Shown here: positions 60,568 through 64,000 of the stretch, piece by piece
Position numbering within the stretch: position 1 is the stretch's first letter
Layout: each line of letters begins with the position of its first letter
Origin: Torreya grandis
Lineage: Eukaryota > Streptophyta > Pinopsida > Cupressales > Taxaceae
NCBI GenBank assembly: GCA_037957365.1
Contig: JARHVA010000021.1
Coordinates: forward strand, 3,864,001-3,928,000
DNA: 64,000 nt
Reading direction: 5' to 3'
Notes under the pieces: generated by a model
The model's database searches: none
Told to the model about the DNA's origin: nothing
Seen by the model: only the letters and a program-made list of their open reading frames with translations
Made by a program: the position numbers and the translations under genes

Positions 60568-62760
60568 GTGGAGATGTGGATTTCCAAAGCCATTGGCATT
60601 TGCAAATTTTACTATATAAATATTAAACACCTATTAATCTATGCCAATATTCTCCCAACAATTAATCATGTAATTAATATGTTGTCCCAACATTTTTGTG
60701 GAGTTAATTAATGTTAATTTGATTTTAAAAAGTTAATTTTAGTTTAAACTAATATTTCATGGTAAGTCTTTTTTTTGGAAATTATTAGCATACCAATAAC
60801 TTAGGGTTTGGTTCAATTTGGATTCTTGAGATTCATTTAGAGTTTTTTTTAGATTTCAAATTGAGATTAAAACCAAGTTTTTTTTAAAGTTCAAGTTTTG
60901 ATATTCTATTTGATTTTTAACCAACCCAAAACTTAGAAAAAGGAACAATATTTGATTAGTTTTTTTCCCTTGTAAGGAAGGAATCCTAAGGGGAGCTAGT
61001 GGCATAAAACATCTGAGTGAAAAGGATATATTTGATTTTTTTTATGTAATTAACTTGGTTAGTGTCTAAACAAATTATTTATACTTCATCAATTATCATA
61101 CTGAACTTCTTTTCAACAAGCGTCTTTTTTTTTCATTTTTCTCAAATAATGTTAATGGTAAAATAAGAAAAAAGAGGGATAGAGGAAATTTATTTTTAAT
61201 TGTAGTATTTTGAGAGGATGGAATGAAATGTTTTTGATTTTAGAGTGTTTTTAGTCTATTGAATCAAAGTTTGTTTCAAGCAATCATTGTCTGCATTATT
61301 TTTGAAAGCTTTAATCTCTACACAAGTACATTTTTTTTATATTATTTCTTTTTCAAACTATATATTGAATAAAATTAGCTACAAATTTTAGTGCACAGAG
61401 CACCATGCCCTTACAGGTCGATTTTTAACATAGTGTAATTTTAAGTGTTGCGGTAGACACATGCATGAATTAGAGGTTAAATTTACATGTTGGGATGAGT
61501 GTATTTTTTATTATTTTTTTGTAAAATATAATCAATATTTTTTGGTAGGTTATATTAAATACAAGGTGAAATTTTTGATAAAAAATTATAAATTATTATA
61601 TAAATATATATTACTTATATAGTTAAAATAATGTCTTAACCTCAAAGAAATCTGGTTTTATGTTTATATATTTTCACATTCTAGACATGTGAAATAAACT
61701 CCTAGAATCCACATAGATGTGGGTCTTGATACTCATTTTACTGATGCATAATGGATTCATTGTAAAAATCACAGGGTTGTTACCCTCCTTACATAATCAT
61801 TCACACTTCTACTATGATCATTGAATAAGCCAACATATATTTTGAATGTACCCAATCACTCCATAAACTTGCTCATATGAAGATTCAAGTATGCCAACCC
61901 ATATACAACCTCCGAAATAATGTCATGTTTTTTGGTATTGCCTAACTATGATTTAGAAATAACAAATTTACAGTCATTTTTTCCAAATATTACAAATGCA
62001 AATTCCAATTTCTTGGTAGAAATAGAGCTATAGTTGGGCCTAAATGTCTACAAAACCCAAGAATTAAGAACTAGAGTTATGTCCACTATAAGAGTGTAAA
62101 CAATGATATACATAGCTAAAGATTTACCTTGGAAGTTTTTTTTTCTTTTCCTCTACACAAATTTTGTGGTAAATCTACACAAGTGTTAACCTGGCTTATA
62201 AACAAGGCCACATTGCTTTTCCTTTGCTTTACAAAATCTTTAAACTTGGATTATAAACATGACCACATTGATTTTTCTTTGCTTTACAAACCTTATAAAC
62301 TTGGACATGGTCTCCAAATGATCCCTCACACTTGTCCACTTCCTCTGTTATCTTTCTAGTTTTCCCTCATCTTCCTTCAAACTATATTTTCACACCACTT
62401 AGCTTATTTCATATTACAAGATTTATCTTTGCCATTTAATATTTCATATTCTTAGCTTGTGCAAAAAAAATTCTACGTGGATATTTCATAAAACCACATC
62501 ATTATTAACTTATTAAAATAATGACAATATTGTATTATACGAGTTCAAACATCATCTTTCCAAAATAAAATTACTATAATAAATGGATCCATTGTTCTAT
62601 CTTTTATATTATTATTTTTAATAGTGGGTAATAAAGTCGCATCATGGTACTTATTTATTCAAGATTGCCATTCAAATTTCATATAGTTTACAATAAAAGG
62701 AGGAAACATTGAAAAAAAAAATTTATCATAATCATTTGGTTTCACACTCTATCCAAAAGT

Positions 62761-62762
<2 letters not shown>
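60568..62762. other. No gene seen
   Basis: AT-rich DNA with poly-T runs. A short duplication near 62170-62310 repeats CTTTGCTTTACAAA.C.T and AAACTTGGA.TATAAACA/ACAAACCTTATAAACTTGGAC. No protein recognised. Confidence 0.55.
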
Positions 62763-62836
<74 letters not shown>

Positions 62837-62920
62837 ATGTATACATATATATGTATATATGTATATACATATAGATACATATACATGTGTGTGTGTGTAT
62901 GTGTGTGTGTGTGTGTGTGT
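62763..62920. repeat. (GT)n/(TA) compound microsatellite
   Basis: About 36 GT units (62763-62834), a CATGTATACATATATATG-type middle, and a second GT run (about 62887-62920). The three overlapping minus-strand His/Thr-rich frames are artefacts of the repeat. Confidence 0.95.
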
Positions 62921-64000
62921 AATCCATAAATATTGAAAGGGTTGTAGTTCCATTGGTGAGGAATGTTGTTTATATCCACTTACTAAGGTACAAATCCCTC
63001 TAGATACCTGACACAAAGAGTCAAATATTCAAGCTTAGAATCGCACCTTAGGTAATTTTGATAGTGTGGATATTCCTTACTCACGGCTTCATAACTAAAG
63101 GATCTCACTGATTTAGATGTATGCTTACTCAATATTATAAATCCACTATATGTTTATTTCTAAAATATGGGAAGAGATGTTGACATTATATGTAATTCAA
63201 TGAGTCCATATAATACCTTCAAACATATCACAAAATAAAATCCACAAATATGATCTCATGATCTTCAAATTTAATTCTTCATCATCTACACTATTATTCA
63301 TGAAAAGCTTCATTTGAAAGTTTGTTTCTTTTAGATAATTTATATTTTATTATTACACCGAAAGAGTTTCATTATCACTGACCCCACCTCAATCTTCACA
63401 ATCCTTCATACATAATTTGGTGTGGTCGCAACATGTGTCTCTAAGATGTAAGGGTTGGATTTGAAGTCTAAAATGATAATTTACACAACATTTAGATTTT
63501 TATGTTGGAAAAAAAGGTCATGGCATTTTCATCTATTGTGTGACAAGACATGAATGCCCCATTTTCATCAAGTCTCCTTTTCCCTTTCCTTCTATGGAAC
63601 GTGGAGTTGAAGGAGCACATTGAAAATTTTCAAGTGCATTTACCACATTCTCTTCTGCTAATATCTTCCATAAACTTTAACATCATCCCATATAATTTTT
63701 TGCTTCCTTTTTTCGCATAGTATGAAGAGGTAGAGAAACACTTTGCACCTAATTTGGTGTTGTTTCAAAGTGCATGGAAGGCTCCCATATGCACCAAGTT
63801 TCATCTACCATGTGGTTTTCAATGTGCCACCATTAAAAGGATATTCAAACTTTATAACTGCACTCACCAAAATAGATGACACTATAGTCATATACAATTC
63901 TTGTACCCTAAGAATATTTTTTAATTCAAGAAAGAGTCCCAAGTTGCTTCTTGTAGATAAGCACTTGCTCCCTAGATTACTCAACTTTTGAATTGAATTC
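62921..64000. other. No gene seen
   Basis: The final stretch has an 82-codon plus-strand frame at 63743-63991 (HLIWCCFKVHGRLPYAPSF onward) that matches nothing I recognise. There is no other signal. Confidence 0.5.

Noticed and set aside
62732..63016. Three overlapping His/Thr-rich minus-strand ORFs
   Set aside because: Translation of the GT microsatellite.
1..64000. tRNA, rRNA or other structured RNA genes
   Set aside because: I looked for tRNA-like B boxes and conserved rRNA text and saw nothing convincing; a covariance-model scan would be the proper test.

Overview
The window looks like nuclear DNA from a land plant with a large, repeat-rich and strongly decayed genome; a conifer or other gymnosperm is my best guess, but nothing here proves it. 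The evidence is AT-rich intergenic DNA, a few GC-richer intronless genes, plant-type LTR retrotransposons (Ty1/copia, Ty3/gypsy Tat-like and a gag-only element), a plant CTR9 relic, a plant resistance-gene LRR relic and two TAXI-type (xylanase-inhibitor / basic 7S globulin-like) genes. Old element frames are broken mostly by TAG and TAA at positions where the families have Gln or Trp, as expected from long-term decay of methylated cytosines.

Layout. 0-6 kb: an unrecognised exon chain with open phase-0 splice junctions near 5 kb. 8.5-10.3 kb: about 3.2 tandem units of ~550 bp. 10.9-13.7 kb (minus): a decayed DDE-type transposase of a family I cannot name. 1.6, 13.9 and 17.7 kb: clusters of GTGTACACATTATA-like repeats that may be subterminal repeats of that element or its relatives. 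14.0-14.4 kb: a degenerate ~21-bp minisatellite. 18.0-20.7 kb: an LTR plus gag remnant related to the large gypsy element. 22.1-23.4 kb: TAXI-like pseudogene, followed by a long hairpin. 25.2 kb: an unrecognised 151-codon membrane-protein ORF. 26.8-33.8 kb: a CTR9 (PAF1 complex) pseudogene split by a 6.2-kb copia element. 35.2-35.8 kb: LRR fragment of a resistance gene. 36.0-36.4 kb: an array of short palindromes. 37.5-51.7 kb: a 14.2-kb Tat-like gypsy element with both LTRs and a long extra region after pol. 53.3-54.6 kb (minus): an intact 432-aa TAXI-like gene with a tandemly duplicated upstream region. 58.9-60.6 kb: a 1.7-kb gag-only LTR element. The rest is AT-rich DNA and microsatellites.

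The only protein-coding gene I regard as probably functional is the TAXI-like gene at 53.3-54.6 kb. Its relative at 22-23 kb points towards it from 30 kb away and carries a frameshifting deletion and a lost cysteine. The DNA between them is mainly retrotransposon. All family assignments rest on motifs recognised by eye; no search was run.
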